Shown in pieces: positions 53,741-63,801 of a DNA stretch of 64,000 nucleotides. The notes under the pieces are model-generated. The model worked only from the letters and a program-made list of their open reading frames with translations, was not told the DNA's origin and made no database searches. Origin of the DNA: Rhizobiales bacterium dw_265 (lineage in GTDB: Bacteria; Pseudomonadota; Alphaproteobacteria; Micropepsales; Micropepsaceae). Position numbers and translations under genes: made by a program. Each line of letters begins with the position of its first letter. Positions within the stretch are counted from its first letter, which is position 1. The DNA is taken from contig JAAVUU010000001.1 in NCBI GenBank assembly GCA_018449595.1, forward strand, positions 930,001 through 994,000. Direction: 5' to 3'.

Positions 53741-53784
53741 GCGCGCCTGTATACAATAGGACGCGGAAACGACTAGCCTTAAGA

Positions 53785-53910
53785 TTAGCCTTGGCGGGCC
53801 TTAAAGCGCGGATTCTTCTTGTTGATCACGTAAACGCGACCCTTGCGGCGGATGACGCGGCAGTCCTTGTCGCGCTTCTTGAGCGAACGGAGGGAGTTGC
53901 GAACCTTCAT
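53785..53910 (-). CDS. rpmJ: 50S ribosomal protein L36 (zinc-free form)
   Basis: A 41-residue L36: [19 protein letters not shown] and [16 protein letters not shown]. It has a single Cys, lacking the CxxC...C...H zinc ligands of the C+ form, which is the usual state in alphaproteobacteria. Start ATG 53910 follows the family; the frame is open upstream, but that part is not conserved. A TTGACA box is 80 bp upstream. Confidence 0.95.
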   Translation of the reverse strand: MKVRNSLRSLKKRDKDCRVIRRKGRVYVINKKNPRFKARQG

Positions 53911-53968
53911 GACACGCCTTTTCAAGACCAATTTCGGGCCCGAAAGGCCGTCATCCGTGGAGGCGCGG

Positions 53969-53997
53969 AAACTATGCAAGCCCCCCACCCCTGTCAA
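53969..53997 (-). promoter_or_regulatory. Probable promoter of rpmJ
   Basis: Minus strand: perfect -35 TTGACA (53997-53992), 17-bp GC-rich spacer, weak -10 TAGTTT (53974-53969). Position fits an rpmJ 5' leader of about 50 nt. Confidence 0.55.
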
Positions 53998-54098
53998 CAC
54001 ACAAAAGCCGGAGCGTCGGCGAGAACCGGAGCGACCAAGGAAAAAGTAAAACCCGGCTTTTCCGCCAAAAATACGCAAATCGGTGTACCAATAGGGTA

Positions 54099-55376
54099 AT
54101 GAACCGGCCCCTGAGCGTCCTCAAGCCCTTCCTCGCCCTGTGCGGCCTGCTGGCGGTCGTGGCCTGCACCGCCACTGCGCCCAGGCCGACGCCGCCCGCC
54201 CAGCCGTCGGTCACCATCCCCGTCGCGCCGCCGCCGCCGGTGCCCTCCCGGTTCGAGGCTTTCCTGCTGGAGGCCCGCAAGACCGCCCTGGCCCAGGGGA
54301 TAACGGCGCAAACATTCGACAGCGCCACCGCCGGTATCGCCCCCATCCCCTCTATCGCGGCGATGAATGCCAACCAGCCGGAATTCTCCAAGCCGGTCTG
54401 GTCGTATCTGGACTCGGCGGTCTCGGCGCGGCGGGTGAAGGACGCCCAGGCGATGCTGGCGCGCACCGGCGACGTGCTGGACCGCATCGCCGCCCAGAGC
54501 GGCGTGCCCAAGGAAATCCTGGTCGCGATCTGGGGCATGGAAACCGACTATGGCGCCGACACCGGCGGCTTTCCCCTGTTCGCGGCGCTGGCGACCCTGG
54601 CCTATGACGGGCCGCGCGCCGGTTACGCCCGGCCCGAATTCTTCGCCGCCCTGCGCATCTATCAGGAGCAGCGCTATCCGCGCACCGAAATGGTGTCGTC
54701 CTGGGCGGGTGCTTTCGGCCAGACCCAGTTCACGCCGACGACCTTTTTGAAATATGCCGCCGATGGCGATGGCGACGGCCGGATCGATCTGTGGCAATCG
54801 GCTCCCGATGCGCTGGCGTCGGCCGCCAGGCTGCTGGCCGACCAGGGCTGGAAGAGCGGCGAAGGCTGGGGCTATGAGGTTCGCCTGCCCGCCGGTTTCG
54901 CCTATGAAGACGCCGACACCGATACCCAAAAGCCGGTTGCCGACTGGCGCAGGCAGGGCGTGAAGACCGCAAGCGGCAAGCCGCTGCCGGCATCGGATGA
55001 AAGCGCCGCCATCTATCTGCCGGCGGGCGCCCAGGGTCCGGCCTTTCTGGTGTTTCCCAATTTCAGCACCATCCTGAAATACAACAATGCCGCCAGCTAT
55101 GCCCTGGCGGTGGGATTGCTGGCCGACCGCATGGCGGGCGGCGAAGGCGTGAAGCACAGTTGGCCGCGCGAGGAGCGGCCGCTGTCGCGCGACGAACGCC
55201 TGCGCTTCCAGGCCGATCTGTCGAAGGCCGGCTTCGACACCGGCACGCCCGATGGCGTGCTGGGCCGCAGGACCCGCGCCGCGCTGCGCCAGTACCAGAA
55301 ATCCCGGAACATCGCCGCCGACGGCTTCGCCACCGCATCCCTGCTGGCGATGCTGGACCGGGACGCCGCAAAATAA
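54099..55376 (+). CDS. Lytic murein transglycosylase (MltB type), lipoprotein
   Basis: A 425-residue enzyme that cleaves the glycan strand of peptidoglycan with 1,6-anhydro product. A lipobox-like LLAVVACT puts the lipid Cys at about residue 23. The SLT_2 catalytic domain (about 55-350) has [18 protein letters not shown] with the catalytic Glu, and [22 protein letters not shown]-terminal peptidoglycan-binding domain (about 370-420) has [22 protein letters not shown] and [11 protein letters not shown]. Outer-membrane periplasmic. It is convergent with pbpC; the 31-bp palindromic element lies between. Confidence 0.95.
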   Translation: MNRPLSVLKPFLALCGLLAVVACTATAPRPTPPAQPSVTIPVAPPPPVPSRFEAFLLEARKTALAQGITAQTFDSATAGIAPIPSIAAMNANQPEFSKPVWSYLDSAVSARRVKDAQAMLARTGDVLDRIAAQSGVPKEILVAIWGMETDYGADTGGFPLFAALATLAYDGPRAGYARPEFFAALRIYQEQRYPRTEMVSSWAGAFGQTQFTPTTFLKYAADGDGDGRIDLWQSAPDALASAARLLADQGWKSGEGWGYEVRLPAGFAYEDADTDTQKPVADWRRQGVKTASGKPLPASDESAAIYLPAGAQGPAFLVFPNFSTILKYNNAASYALAVGLLADRMAGGEGVKHSWPREERPLSRDERLRFQADLSKAGFDTGTPDGVLGRRTRAALRQYQKSRNIAADGFATASLLAMLDRDAAK

Positions 55377-55379
55377 ATT

Positions 55380-55408
55380 GTCATGGCCGCCCTTGACCCG
55401 GCCATGAC
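55380..55408. repeat. GTCAT...ATGAC palindromic element, 29-bp copy
   Basis: GTCATGGCCG and CGGCCATGAC flank CCCTTGACC in one hairpin, the minimal form of the family seen at 45221 and 48303. It lies in the 39-bp gap between the convergent transglycosylase and pbpC and may act as their shared terminator. Confidence 0.65.
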
Positions 55409-55415
55409 ATGGGAA

Positions 55416-57500
55416 TTAGCGGAACTTCTTGAAACGCACCGTGCTGGTGTCGCTGCGGCCGTCGGCATCCACCACCGTCACCCGCGCCAGCCCTTCGCCC
55501 TGCGGCGTGTAAAGCGCGGGCGCGAAACGGTCGAAGCTGCCCAGCGGCGCACCATTGACCAGCCAGGTGAGCGGCGCATGGCCACCATCGGCCTTGAACT
55601 GCAGCGCGTCTTTTTTGTCAGGCAGCGGCACCACCGCGCCATTGGGCGGAAAGGCGATGGCGGGCGGCGGCAGTTGCGCGCTCCTGTCGGGCTGCGCGGG
55701 CGCGGTGGTTTCGCGGCTGAAGACGCGCAAGGACGGCGGCAATTCATCGGTGGCACGCACGATCAGCGCGCCCGCGGGCACCGGCGGCGCAGGGCGCCGG
55801 TCGGGCGGCAGCAAAGCGAACATCTTGAGCAGGATCGGCGCGCCCGCCTCGCGCCCGACATGGCCGGGACGCGGCGTGCCGTCGGCGCGGCCCACCCATA
55901 CCGCAACGGTGTAATCGTTGGAGAAACCTACCGCCCAGGCATCGCGGAAGCCATAAGACGTGCCGGTCTTGAAACCGATGCTGCGCTTCTGCGCCAGCCC
56001 CTGCCCCATCGCCCAGCCATCGGGCAGCGCCACGCCGTCCAGCACATCGCGCAGATAATATGCCGCCACCGGCCCGAACAGCCGATGCCTGGGCGCATCG
56101 GGCGCATTGGCGATGACGCGCAAGCCCTGGGCCGTGCCGCCCTCGGCGATGCCGGCGTACAGCATGGCGATGTCGGACAACGAAATGCCCAGCCCGCCCA
56201 GCGCCACCGGCAGGGTCGGCGCATCATGGGTGGGAAAGCCCAGATGCGCGCCGGCATTCTGCAGCGTCATGGTGAAGGCCAGCGGCCCGACGCGGTCCAG
56301 CACCATCACGGCGGGAATGTTCAGCGACATCTGCAGCGCATCGCGCGCCGTCACCGCGCCCTGGAACTGGCCGTCGAAATCGCGCGGGGCATAATCGCCG
56401 AAGCTGGTGGCTTCGTCCTGCATGCGGCTGGCGGGATGCAGGATCAGGTTGTCGAACGCCAGGCCATAGATGAAGGGCTTGAGCGCCGAGCCGGGGGAAC
56501 GGCTGCGCGCCGCCAGGTCCACCTGGCCGGATTTGCCCCAATAGTCGGTGCCGCCGACATAGGCGACCATATTGCGGCTCTTGTTCTCCACCACCACGAG
56601 GCTGACATCGGCGCCATCATCGAAATAGGCGCGCTCCTGTTTCGCCAATCGCCCGGCGGCGGCCTGAATGCCCGCGTCCAGTGTGGTGACGATACGCGGT
56701 GACGTGTCTTTCAGCACCAACCGCTGCGCCAGATGCGGCGCGTTGAGCGGCATGGGCTGGCGCGCGAACGGCACGCCTTCCCTTTTGGCCGTGGCGGCAT
56801 CGCCCGCGGTGATGACGCCTTCCTCCACCATACGGTCCAGCACATGGTCGCGTCCCTGAAGGGCGCGGGCGGCATGACGATCGGGCCGCTGGCGGACGGG
56901 CGATTGCGGCAGGGCCACCAGCAGCGCGCTCTCCGCGAGGTCGAGCGATGCCGGCTCCTTGCCGAAATAGGACAGCGAAGCGGCGCGCACCCCTTCCAGG
57001 TTGCCGCCCATCGGCGCCAGGGTCAGGTACAGCGAAAGGATTTCGTCCTTGGAATAGCGCTCTTCCAGCTGCGCCGCGCGGACGATCTGCAGCAGCTTGC
57101 CGACGACGCCATGGCCATGCGGTTCCAGCAGCCGCGCCACCTGCATGGTCAGGGTCGAGCCGCCGCTGACAATGTGGCGGGCGCGGGCGAACTGGTAAGC
57201 GGCGCGCAGCAGCGCCAGCCCGTCCACGCCATGATGTTCCTCAAAGCGCCGGTCTTCATAGGCCTTCAGCAGGACGAGATAGCGCGGCCCCACCTGATCC
57301 GGCGTGGTGCGGATACGCCAGGCGCCGTCTTTAGACAGGAAGGCACGCAGCAAAGTGCCGTCCCTCGCCGTCACTTCCGGCGACAGCACCATCGCCCGCG
57401 TCATGTCGGGCGGATTGGCGCGGTCGGCGGTGACAGCCGCGCACAGCAGCCCCAGCACCGTGAAGGCACCGACGATCAGACGATGCCGCGTCAGTCTCAT
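55416..57500 (-). CDS. pbpC: Penicillin-binding protein 1C
   Basis: A 694-residue bifunctional peptidoglycan synthase. An N-terminal membrane anchor (LIVGAFTVLGLLCAAVTA) precedes the transglycosylase domain, with YEDRRFEEHHGVD near residue 82 and SGGSTLTMQVARLL. The transpeptidase motifs are all present: SxxK as SALK (about 338), SxN as SLN (about 391) and KTG in KTGTSYGFRDAW (about 508). A C-terminal PBP1C-specific beta domain follows (FPPNGAVVPLPD, PLTWLVNGAPLG). It overlaps the macroglobulin gene by four bases, the usual pairing. Confidence 0.97.
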   Translation of the reverse strand: MRLTRHRLIVGAFTVLGLLCAAVTADRANPPDMTRAMVLSPEVTARDGTLLRAFLSKDGAWRIRTTPDQVGPRYLVLLKAYEDRRFEEHHGVDGLALLRAAYQFARARHIVSGGSTLTMQVARLLEPHGHGVVGKLLQIVRAAQLEERYSKDEILSLYLTLAPMGGNLEGVRAASLSYFGKEPASLDLAESALLVALPQSPVRQRPDRHAARALQGRDHVLDRMVEEGVITAGDAATAKREGVPFARQPMPLNAPHLAQRLVLKDTSPRIVTTLDAGIQAAAGRLAKQERAYFDDGADVSLVVVENKSRNMVAYVGGTDYWGKSGQVDLAARSRSPGSALKPFIYGLAFDNLILHPASRMQDEATSFGDYAPRDFDGQFQGAVTARDALQMSLNIPAVMVLDRVGPLAFTMTLQNAGAHLGFPTHDAPTLPVALGGLGISLSDIAMLYAGIAEGGTAQGLRVIANAPDAPRHRLFGPVAAYYLRDVLDGVALPDGWAMGQGLAQKRSIGFKTGTSYGFRDAWAVGFSNDYTVAVWVGRADGTPRPGHVGREAGAPILLKMFALLPPDRRPAPPVPAGALIVRATDELPPSLRVFSRETTAPAQPDRSAQLPPPAIAFPPNGAVVPLPDKKDALQFKADGGHAPLTWLVNGAPLGSFDRFAPALYTPQGEGLARVTVVDADGRSDTSTVRFKKFR

Positions 57501-60500
57501 GGCGCGATATTCAACTGGCCCATGCTGGTGCGAGCCCGGATCGCCGGAGCGTACATGTCCTCGGCCCAGGCGGCGGGCAAGGTGAAATGCCCCACCGACA
57601 CGGCGCGCGCGACATAGGCGATATGGAATTGCGGCGTCGGCTCCGGCATTTTGCGGTTGGCGGGACGATACCGCTCGCCGATGTCGAAGGCCGCGACAAA
57701 GCGGTCGTCGCGCGCATCCTGCATGTTGGCGTCGGTCAAGGTGCCGAGGAACGCGTAAGCCTTGGCGTCATCGCCCGCCAGCGGCTGTTCGATCTCCAGC
57801 CCCGCCGGCAACAGGTCTATCACCCCCATCTGGCGATACAGGCCGTTGGGCATCTGGCCGCTGATCTCCACGATCACCCGCTCGTTCTGCTTGAGGGTGG
57901 CGACATCGGCGGGCGCGCCCGACATGGTCCAGACGCTCTTGGTCAGGGTGAAGCCATTGGCCACCGGCGGCAGCGCCGCATTGGGCGTGCCGCTGACGGA
58001 AGTCGAGCGCCACACCTGGGCATCGCCCTTGTTGGTGAGCGTCACGCCCGCGTCCAGCTGTTGCAGGCTTGGCGTCAGCCGCACCGCGCCGTCGCGTGGG
58101 CTCGCGGGCGTGCCATTCACCGTGATGTTGAGCGGCAGCTTCTGGCGCGTCAGCGCATAGGCGGCGCGCAGCATCCAGCCTTTCTCCTGCGTCGTCGTGT
58201 CTTCGACCTTGCTGTCCAGCGATTTGGCCTTGTCCAGCAGCACCGGCACCAGATCGGCCTTGCCGTTCTCCGCCGCCAGCGCCAGCGTGCCCGACAAGTC
58301 GCGCAGCAGCGAGCCATAGCTGTCGTGCGGATAGCTCAGCGGATCGGCGGCCACCAGCAGGTCGCGCGCCTTGGCGAAGCCATACTCGGCGCGGGAGCGG
58401 TCGCCCACCTGCGCCGCCGCCGCGCCGGTCAGCGCCGCCGCCAGCGCCGACTTCATCGCCGCGACCTTGGTGTCGCTGAAATAGCGCAGGTCGCTGACAT
58501 TGGCCTGGCCGCTGGCGGCCAGCACATAAAAGGCATAGGCGCGGGTCAGGCTGTCGCTGTCCTGTGTCCCGGTGGATTTCAGCCAGGCCATGCCGCGCTT
58601 CAGCGCGTCATTGGCGACGACGTAATTCTTGGCCTTGGCCTGGGCCAGGAAATCCAGGGCATAGACGCTGAGGAAATTGTCGGCGTCGCTGCCCGGCCCC
58701 CACATGCCGAAATTGCCGGCGAAGTTCTGCATGTCCAGCACCTGGTCCACCGCCTGCTGGATGCGCGGGCGCAGCGCCTGGTCCTTTGGCAGGCCGGCGA
58801 GATCTGCGATGTCGTTGAACAGCAGCAAGGGTTGGGCGCGGCTGGTGGTCTGTTCGATGCAGCCGTAGGGATATTTGTCCAGCCACTTCAAAAGCCCCGC
58901 GACATTGCTATAGCCATGCGCGGCCGAGACGCTGAGGGTGACGCTGGCGGTAGACGCGACGAGATCGGAGATCACCGCGCGATTGGCGGTGTAACTGGCG
59001 CCGCCGGCCAGCGGCAGTTCCTCCTCCCGCGCCACGTCCAACTGCCCGGCGCGCACTTGAATGGGCCAGCCATGCGAAACATGGAAACCGTTCGGTCCCT
59101 TCACATCCAAGGTGATGCCGGCGATGCCCAGTCCCGCGCCGCGCAGGGTCACGGGCGTCAGGGTGCGCTGGCCGCGCTTGAGGCTTTGCGTCACGCTGCT
59201 TTGTGCGCCATCGCCCAGCGACACGGGACCATGGGTCTGGATGGTGGCGGTATAGGCCCCCGGCCCGCCCTCGACATTGTCGAGGTTCAGCGCCGCGCCG
59301 ATGGAGTCGCCGGGCGCCAGAAAGCGCGGCAGCACCAGGTCGGCCACCACCGGATCGCGCACGATCAGCATGCGGTCGGCGTGCCCCAGCTTGTCGGCGC
59401 TCCACACCACCGCCATCAGCCGCAGCGAGCCGTTGAAGTCCGGCACGTCGAGGGTGACATTGGCGACGCCGCCCGCGCCCACCTTCACCAGCCCGCTGAA
59501 CAGCGCCACGGTCTTCTGCGGCACCACCGCCAGCGAGCGACCGCCGAAACTGTCGCCGCCCTGTTCCAAAATGCCGGTGGCCCCCTTTTCCACCCGGATC
59601 AGCCGGCCGTAATCGTCGCGCATCAAGACGCCCAGCCGCCGCTTGCCGAAGTAATAGGTGACGGGATCGGGCGACTTGAAATCGGTGAGCTGCAATATGC
59701 CCTCGTCCACCGCCGCCAAAGTTACCCAGGCATCTTCGCTGCCCAGGCCCTTGATGGTGACGGGAATGGTGACCTTCTGGCGCGGCAGCATCTTGGGCAC
59801 GCCGCCGATGCCGACAGTGAGCGTGCGCGGGCTGTTGTCCACGCCCAGCCAGGCCACGCCGATGCTGCGCACCGGCTCGCGGCCCTTCACATCGGACAGC
59901 GGGCGATAGTCGGTCACCAGCACATAGGCGCCCGCGCCCCAGTCGGCCGACACCGGAATGTCCACCATGGTGCCGCCGGCGGGCGCGTCCACCAGCTTGG
60001 AGGAAAACACCTTGTCGCCCGCGATCACCACCAGCGCCTTGCCGTTGGCGTCGGGCTTGATGCGCACATGCGCCACCGCGCCCGGGGCATAGCTGGGCTT
60101 GTCGGCGGCGACGGGAATACGGTCGGGCCGGTCGCCCGCGCTCGACGCCGACCAGCCGGAATAGAATCTGTAAGACGAAGCCGCGCCCGATTTGGGATCG
60201 CTGATGGTCAGGCGATAGGTGCCATAGGGCAGCGCCTGCTCCATGCGCGCCGATGCCCCCGCCGCGACGGCCCCACTTCCAATATTTAGGCCGCCGCTGG
60301 AGATCAGCCGGTCGCGGGTGGTGGGCTGGTATTTCCACGAGCCGTCGGCCTGGAACCATTGATAGGTCGTGTCTTCGCGCACCCAGCTATAGGTCAGGCC
60401 GTTCAGGGCAATGCGCTTGCCGTCGGCATCCAGCGCGATGACTTCGAACCCGGCACGGGCGTTCTCCGGCACGCTGCCGCCGTCGAACACCGGGCGGATG

Positions 60501-62404
60501 CCGATGGCGGTGTCATGGGTGCGGATGGCGATGTCGGTGGTCTTGTCGGTGGTGCGCCCGCCGGGCTCGTGGATCGAAACCCGCACCGTGGCCTTCAGCG
60601 GCAGGGTGGTGTCGGCCAGCGCCCCGGTGTTGCCGGTGACGGTGGTGATGCCGGCGGCATCGGTGTTGGGCACGGTGAGTTCGATCTCGGTGTTGGAGAA
60701 GCTGTCGTCCACCCGGCCGAACTGAAAGCCGTGATAGGCGGGATAGGGATTGTCGTCGGCCTTGATGGTGGCCGCGCCGTCGCCGCCCAGATCGGAGGCG
60801 GGGGCGCCATACAGGAAACGGCTTTCGGCGCGGACATGAAAATCACCGCCCGGCTTGATGGCTTTGTCCAGCGCCGTCAGGGTCACTTTCAACCGCTGCG
60901 GCACGAAATCGGCGACATCGAACTGCACCCGGCCCACCGCCGGGGCCTTGGGATCAATGTAAGCCGCGATCTGCCAATGGCCATGCGGCGCGGACTGCGA
61001 CAGCGGCAGGGTCCATTGCGCGCTGCCGGATGCCAGCTTGTCGCCCGACACGGTGATGCGCCCCACCTCGATGCCATCGGGCCGCTGCGCCACCAGGGTC
61101 AGCGGCGCGGTGATGGCGGCGCCGATGCGGTCGCGCAGCATCGCCACCGCCTGCACGGTTTCGCCGGGGCGGTAGATGCCGCGCTCGGTATAGAGCCATG
61201 CATCCACCGGGCCGGGTGTCTCCCGCCCGCCGACGCCGCGATCCGTCAAGTCGAAGGCCGAACGGCGCAAGTCGAGAAAGCTGAAATCGCCATCGCGGCC
61301 ATAAGCCATCACCATCACCGGCTCGTCGCCGCCGGTGGCCTTGAACAGTCCGGCATCGAAATCGGCGCGACCATTGCTATCGGTCACCACGGTGGCCAGC
61401 TCATTGTTGTTGTGGGCGACCAGCGCCAGCTTGACCCCCGCCAAAGGCGTGGCGCGGTCATAGGAGCGCGCGAACACCGTCAGGCCCGAACCGGACGCCG
61501 CACTGGCGCTGGTGAAGGTCGTCAGCGCCATGTCGCTGTCCACCACCCACTGCATCGCCAGTTCGCCGGACGTGTCGTCGTCGCCGGTGGGCTTTTTGGC
61601 ATTGTCCTGGGCCACGATCACATAGGCGCCGGGTTTTTTGCCCTTCAGCAGATCGTGAATCGGGATCAAAGTGACGACGCTGTCGTTCTTGACATTGTCC
61701 ACCGCCATGGTCCCGGACCAGACCAGCGCGCCCTGGTTGTCCTGCAACTGCCTAGCGTCCCAGCCGTAGAGCGTGGTGTTGTCCACCGTGCCGGTCTCGA
61801 TCTGCGACAGCAGCCGGTCGCCGACGCGGATGATCTTTATGGCCAGCTTGTCGATATTGACCGTGGTGACCGGCACGCCCGCCGCATCGTCGCGCGGCAG
61901 GATGATGCCGCCGGCAAACCGCACCAGCGAGGGCTTGTCGCGCAATTCGACCGGCACCGTCTCGGCTTCGGTCAGCTTGTCACCGCCGGCGCTGGGAAAG
62001 CCCGCCTTCAAGGTGACGTTGTAGGTCTTGTCGAACGCCAGCCCCGCCAGGCACAGCCGCGTGTCCACCACCCGCGCCGCGATGCGCACCACCGGATCGA
62101 GGGTCAGATAATCCTCGTAATGGGTCTTGCCGCCGGCATCGAGCGGGCGGGTAAACACCAGGCAGGCTTCGGCCTGGGGCTTGGAGGTATCGATCTCCAG
62201 CCGGCGGAAGACAAAGTCCTTGGCCAGGCCGGTGGAAGCAGGTGCTGCCCCGGTGACGCTGGCCAGCCCATTCTGCAACTGCTCCAGCACGCCCGCATTC
62301 TTGTGCAGGCCGCGCCCGCCCAGCAGGTAAACCGCCACCAGCGCCACGGCCAGAACAGCGGCGACGCCGCCCCCGATGACGAGCAAAAGCCGCTGCCGAT
62401 TCAT
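57497..62404 (-). CDS. Bacterial alpha-2-macroglobulin family protein (YfhM-like)
   Basis: A 1635-residue periplasmic protease trap. Start is ATG 62404, preceded by GGGGCGGA. Residues 8-30 are a single hydrophobic anchor (LLLVIGGGVAAVLAVALVAV) rather than a lipobox. MG-type beta-sandwich domains follow; a bait-region and MG2-like stretch (WLYTERGIYRPGETVQAVAM) is typical. The thioester motif CIEQ lies in YPYGCIEQTTSR at about residue 1181, so proteases cleaving it can be trapped covalently. Pairing with PBP1C is the standard arrangement for coupling wall repair to defence. A TTAGAC-AAAA-GTCTAA repeat is 19 bp upstream. Confidence 0.95.
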   Translation of the reverse strand: MNRQRLLLVIGGGVAAVLAVALVAVYLLGGRGLHKNAGVLEQLQNGLASVTGAAPASTGLAKDFVFRRLEIDTSKPQAEACLVFTRPLDAGGKTHYEDYLTLDPVVRIAARVVDTRLCLAGLAFDKTYNVTLKAGFPSAGGDKLTEAETVPVELRDKPSLVRFAGGIILPRDDAAGVPVTTVNIDKLAIKIIRVGDRLLSQIETGTVDNTTLYGWDARQLQDNQGALVWSGTMAVDNVKNDSVVTLIPIHDLLKGKKPGAYVIVAQDNAKKPTGDDDTSGELAMQWVVDSDMALTTFTSASAASGSGLTVFARSYDRATPLAGVKLALVAHNNNELATVVTDSNGRADFDAGLFKATGGDEPVMVMAYGRDGDFSFLDLRRSAFDLTDRGVGGRETPGPVDAWLYTERGIYRPGETVQAVAMLRDRIGAAITAPLTLVAQRPDGIEVGRITVSGDKLASGSAQWTLPLSQSAPHGHWQIAAYIDPKAPAVGRVQFDVADFVPQRLKVTLTALDKAIKPGGDFHVRAESRFLYGAPASDLGGDGAATIKADDNPYPAYHGFQFGRVDDSFSNTEIELTVPNTDAAGITTVTGNTGALADTTLPLKATVRVSIHEPGGRTTDKTTDIAIRTHDTAIGIRPVFDGGSVPENARAGFEVIALDADGKRIALNGLTYSWVREDTTYQWFQADGSWKYQPTTRDRLISSGGLNIGSGAVAAGASARMEQALPYGTYRLTISDPKSGAASSYRFYSGWSASSAGDRPDRIPVAADKPSYAPGAVAHVRIKPDANGKALVVIAGDKVFSSKLVDAPAGGTMVDIPVSADWGAGAYVLVTDYRPLSDVKGREPVRSIGVAWLGVDNSPRTLTVGIGGVPKMLPRQKVTIPVTIKGLGSEDAWVTLAAVDEGILQLTDFKSPDPVTYYFGKRRLGVLMRDDYGRLIRVEKGATGILEQGGDSFGGRSLAVVPQKTVALFSGLVKVGAGGVANVTLDVPDFNGSLRLMAVVWSADKLGHADRMLIVRDPVVADLVLPRFLAPGDSIGAALNLDNVEGGPGAYTATIQTHGPVSLGDGAQSSVTQSLKRGQRTLTPVTLRGAGLGIAGITLDVKGPNGFHVSHGWPIQVRAGQLDVAREEELPLAGGASYTANRAVISDLVASTASVTLSVSAAHGYSNVAGLLKWLDKYPYGCIEQTTSRAQPLLLFNDIADLAGLPKDQALRPRIQQAVDQVLDMQNFAGNFGMWGPGSDADNFLSVYALDFLAQAKAKNYVVANDALKRGMAWLKSTGTQDSDSLTRAYAFYVLAASGQANVSDLRYFSDTKVAAMKSALAAALTGAAAAQVGDRSRAEYGFAKARDLLVAADPLSYPHDSYGSLLRDLSGTLALAAENGKADLVPVLLDKAKSLDSKVEDTTTQEKGWMLRAAYALTRQKLPLNITVNGTPASPRDGAVRLTPSLQQLDAGVTLTNKGDAQVWRSTSVSGTPNAALPPVANGFTLTKSVWTMSGAPADVATLKQNERVIVEISGQMPNGLYRQMGVIDLLPAGLEIEQPLAGDDAKAYAFLGTLTDANMQDARDDRFVAAFDIGERYRPANRKMPEPTPQFHIAYVARAVSVGHFTLPAAWAEDMYAPAIRARTSMGQLNIAP

Positions 62405-62422
62405 GATCCGCCCCACATGTCT

Positions 62423-62438
62423 TTAGACAAAAGTCTAA
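62423..62438. promoter_or_regulatory. Inverted repeat upstream of the macroglobulin gene
   Basis: TTAGAC (62423-62428), AAAA, GTCTAA (62433-62438), with another GTCT at 62419. Its place, 19 bp before the start codon, would let a bound protein or a short hairpin affect expression. Regulator unknown. Confidence 0.45.
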
Positions 62439-62504
62439 GCCAAGCAGGCGCTGCAATCGCGGCGTCAGGATGACAAAGCGGTGGGTGGATTCAGGTTTTT
62501 CGAC

Positions 62505-63773
62505 TCAGCCTTTCAGGCCGGGGCAATCGAGCCGCCCAACCGCTTTGCCTTTTGGCGCGGTGAAATGGCATTGCCCCTTGGGCTGGGCCGCCGGGTCGTA
62601 CAGGTCGATGGTCCAGCCGTCCGCGACCCTGGTCATCAGCAGGAAGCCGAAGCCGCCCACCGACAAGCCGTCGGCCACCGTCACCCCGGAATGGCCCAGG
62701 AACACCGCCCCGCGCAGGTTCCTGGGCGTGACGTCCAGATTGTCGCCGCCATTGCCGCCCACGATCTGCGGCGGCACACCCCCGGTATAGTTGATGCTCT
62801 CGAAGGTATGGATATGCCCCGACAGCATCAGTTCGACATTGGCGGGGATCAGCGGGAGGCCCTTCTGGGCGTTGATGCGGGACGCCTCGACCAGGGTCAG
62901 GTTGCCGCCGATGGGAATGCCCAGCGGCCCGGAGATGGCGGCCCAGGTCGGGCGATGATGCACAAGCCAGACCGGCGCCGGGGCCTTGGCCAGGCCCACC
63001 AGTTCGTCGGCATAGACCCGCGCCGTGTCGCGGTCGAGATCGGGCTCGTTCGACACCGCATCGTCCAGCACCGCCAGGGTCAGCCCGCCCAGGTCCAGGG
63101 TGAACAGCGGCTGGTGCGCGATGCAACTGCCGTCAAAGGGCGACGGACCCTGCAGCCGCACCCAGCCGGGACCGGCGCGGGTGCAGTCTTCATGGTTGCC
63201 GCGCGCCAGCACGATGGGCGCCGCCGCCAGCAGCGGCGCGGCGGGATCGTAGAAATCGGCTTTCCAGGTGATCCAGTTGTCGCCCCAGGGCGAACCGGCG
63301 CAACCGGCATTGTCCTGCGGGCAGGCGCTTTCGCGATAGAGATAATCGCCGACATGGATCACCAGGTCGGGTTTGAGTTTCGCCGCCGCCGCCGCGACCT
63401 GCGGGAACGGCCATTGCGCCGGATCGTTGCAGGCCTGCAGCGCCGCGCCCTTGATGCGGCAGCCGGTATCGCCCAGCACCAGGATGCGGCTGGGGTTGGC
63501 GACGGGGACAGGCAACGCCAGGTCCGCGATCTGCGCGGCATGGACGTGCGCCGAAAGTGGCGCAGCACATAGCAGGGGAAATTTGTCGGTCGCGGCGGCA
63601 CGAACCGCCATCGGGACATCGCCTCTGTCGGTGCGCAAAACCGGGCAGATGGCGGCGCCCGTCACCAGGCGCGCTTCATAGCCGTGCTCCACCGCCTGCA
63701 CCCAGGCACTGTCGGCGGCTTGCGCCAGGGCGGGAAAAACACAAAGCACAAAGGCGAGCGCGAGTCTTTTCAT
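62505..63773 (-). CDS. Calcineurin-like metallophosphoesterase, exported
   Basis: A 422-residue phosphoesterase. Signal peptide: residues 1-20 (LALAFVLCVFPALAQA). The dinuclear metal motifs are complete: LVLGDTGC, IHVGDYLY, ARGNHEDC, VHHRPTW and SGHIHTFE. Six or more Cys in the mature part suggest disulfides, as expected for a periplasmic or secreted enzyme. The substrate cannot be told; the family includes phosphodiesterases and purple acid phosphatases. Start ATG 63773 puts the signal at the N-terminus. Downstream of a TonB receptor gene on the same strand, 28 bp apart. Confidence 0.92.
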   Translation of the reverse strand: MKRLALAFVLCVFPALAQAADSAWVQAVEHGYEARLVTGAAICPVLRTDRGDVPMAVRAAATDKFPLLCAAPLSAHVHAAQIADLALPVPVANPSRILVLGDTGCRIKGAALQACNDPAQWPFPQVAAAAAKLKPDLVIHVGDYLYRESACPQDNAGCAGSPWGDNWITWKADFYDPAAPLLAAAPIVLARGNHEDCTRAGPGWVRLQGPSPFDGSCIAHQPLFTLDLGGLTLAVLDDAVSNEPDLDRDTARVYADELVGLAKAPAPVWLVHHRPTWAAISGPLGIPIGGNLTLVEASRINAQKGLPLIPANVELMLSGHIHTFESINYTGGVPPQIVGGNGGDNLDVTPRNLRGAVFLGHSGVTVADGLSVGGFGFLLMTRVADGWTIDLYDPAAQPKGQCHFTAPKGKAVGRLDCPGLKG

Positions 63774-63801
63774 GGCGCGGAGACTATCGCGCACGGCGGC
63801 G

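Noticed and set aside
57587..62473. Plus-strand open frames of 900 and 704 residues opposite the macroglobulin gene
   Set aside because: Antisense shadows of a clear macroglobulin gene in high-GC DNA; His/Arg/Gln-rich translations with no domain.
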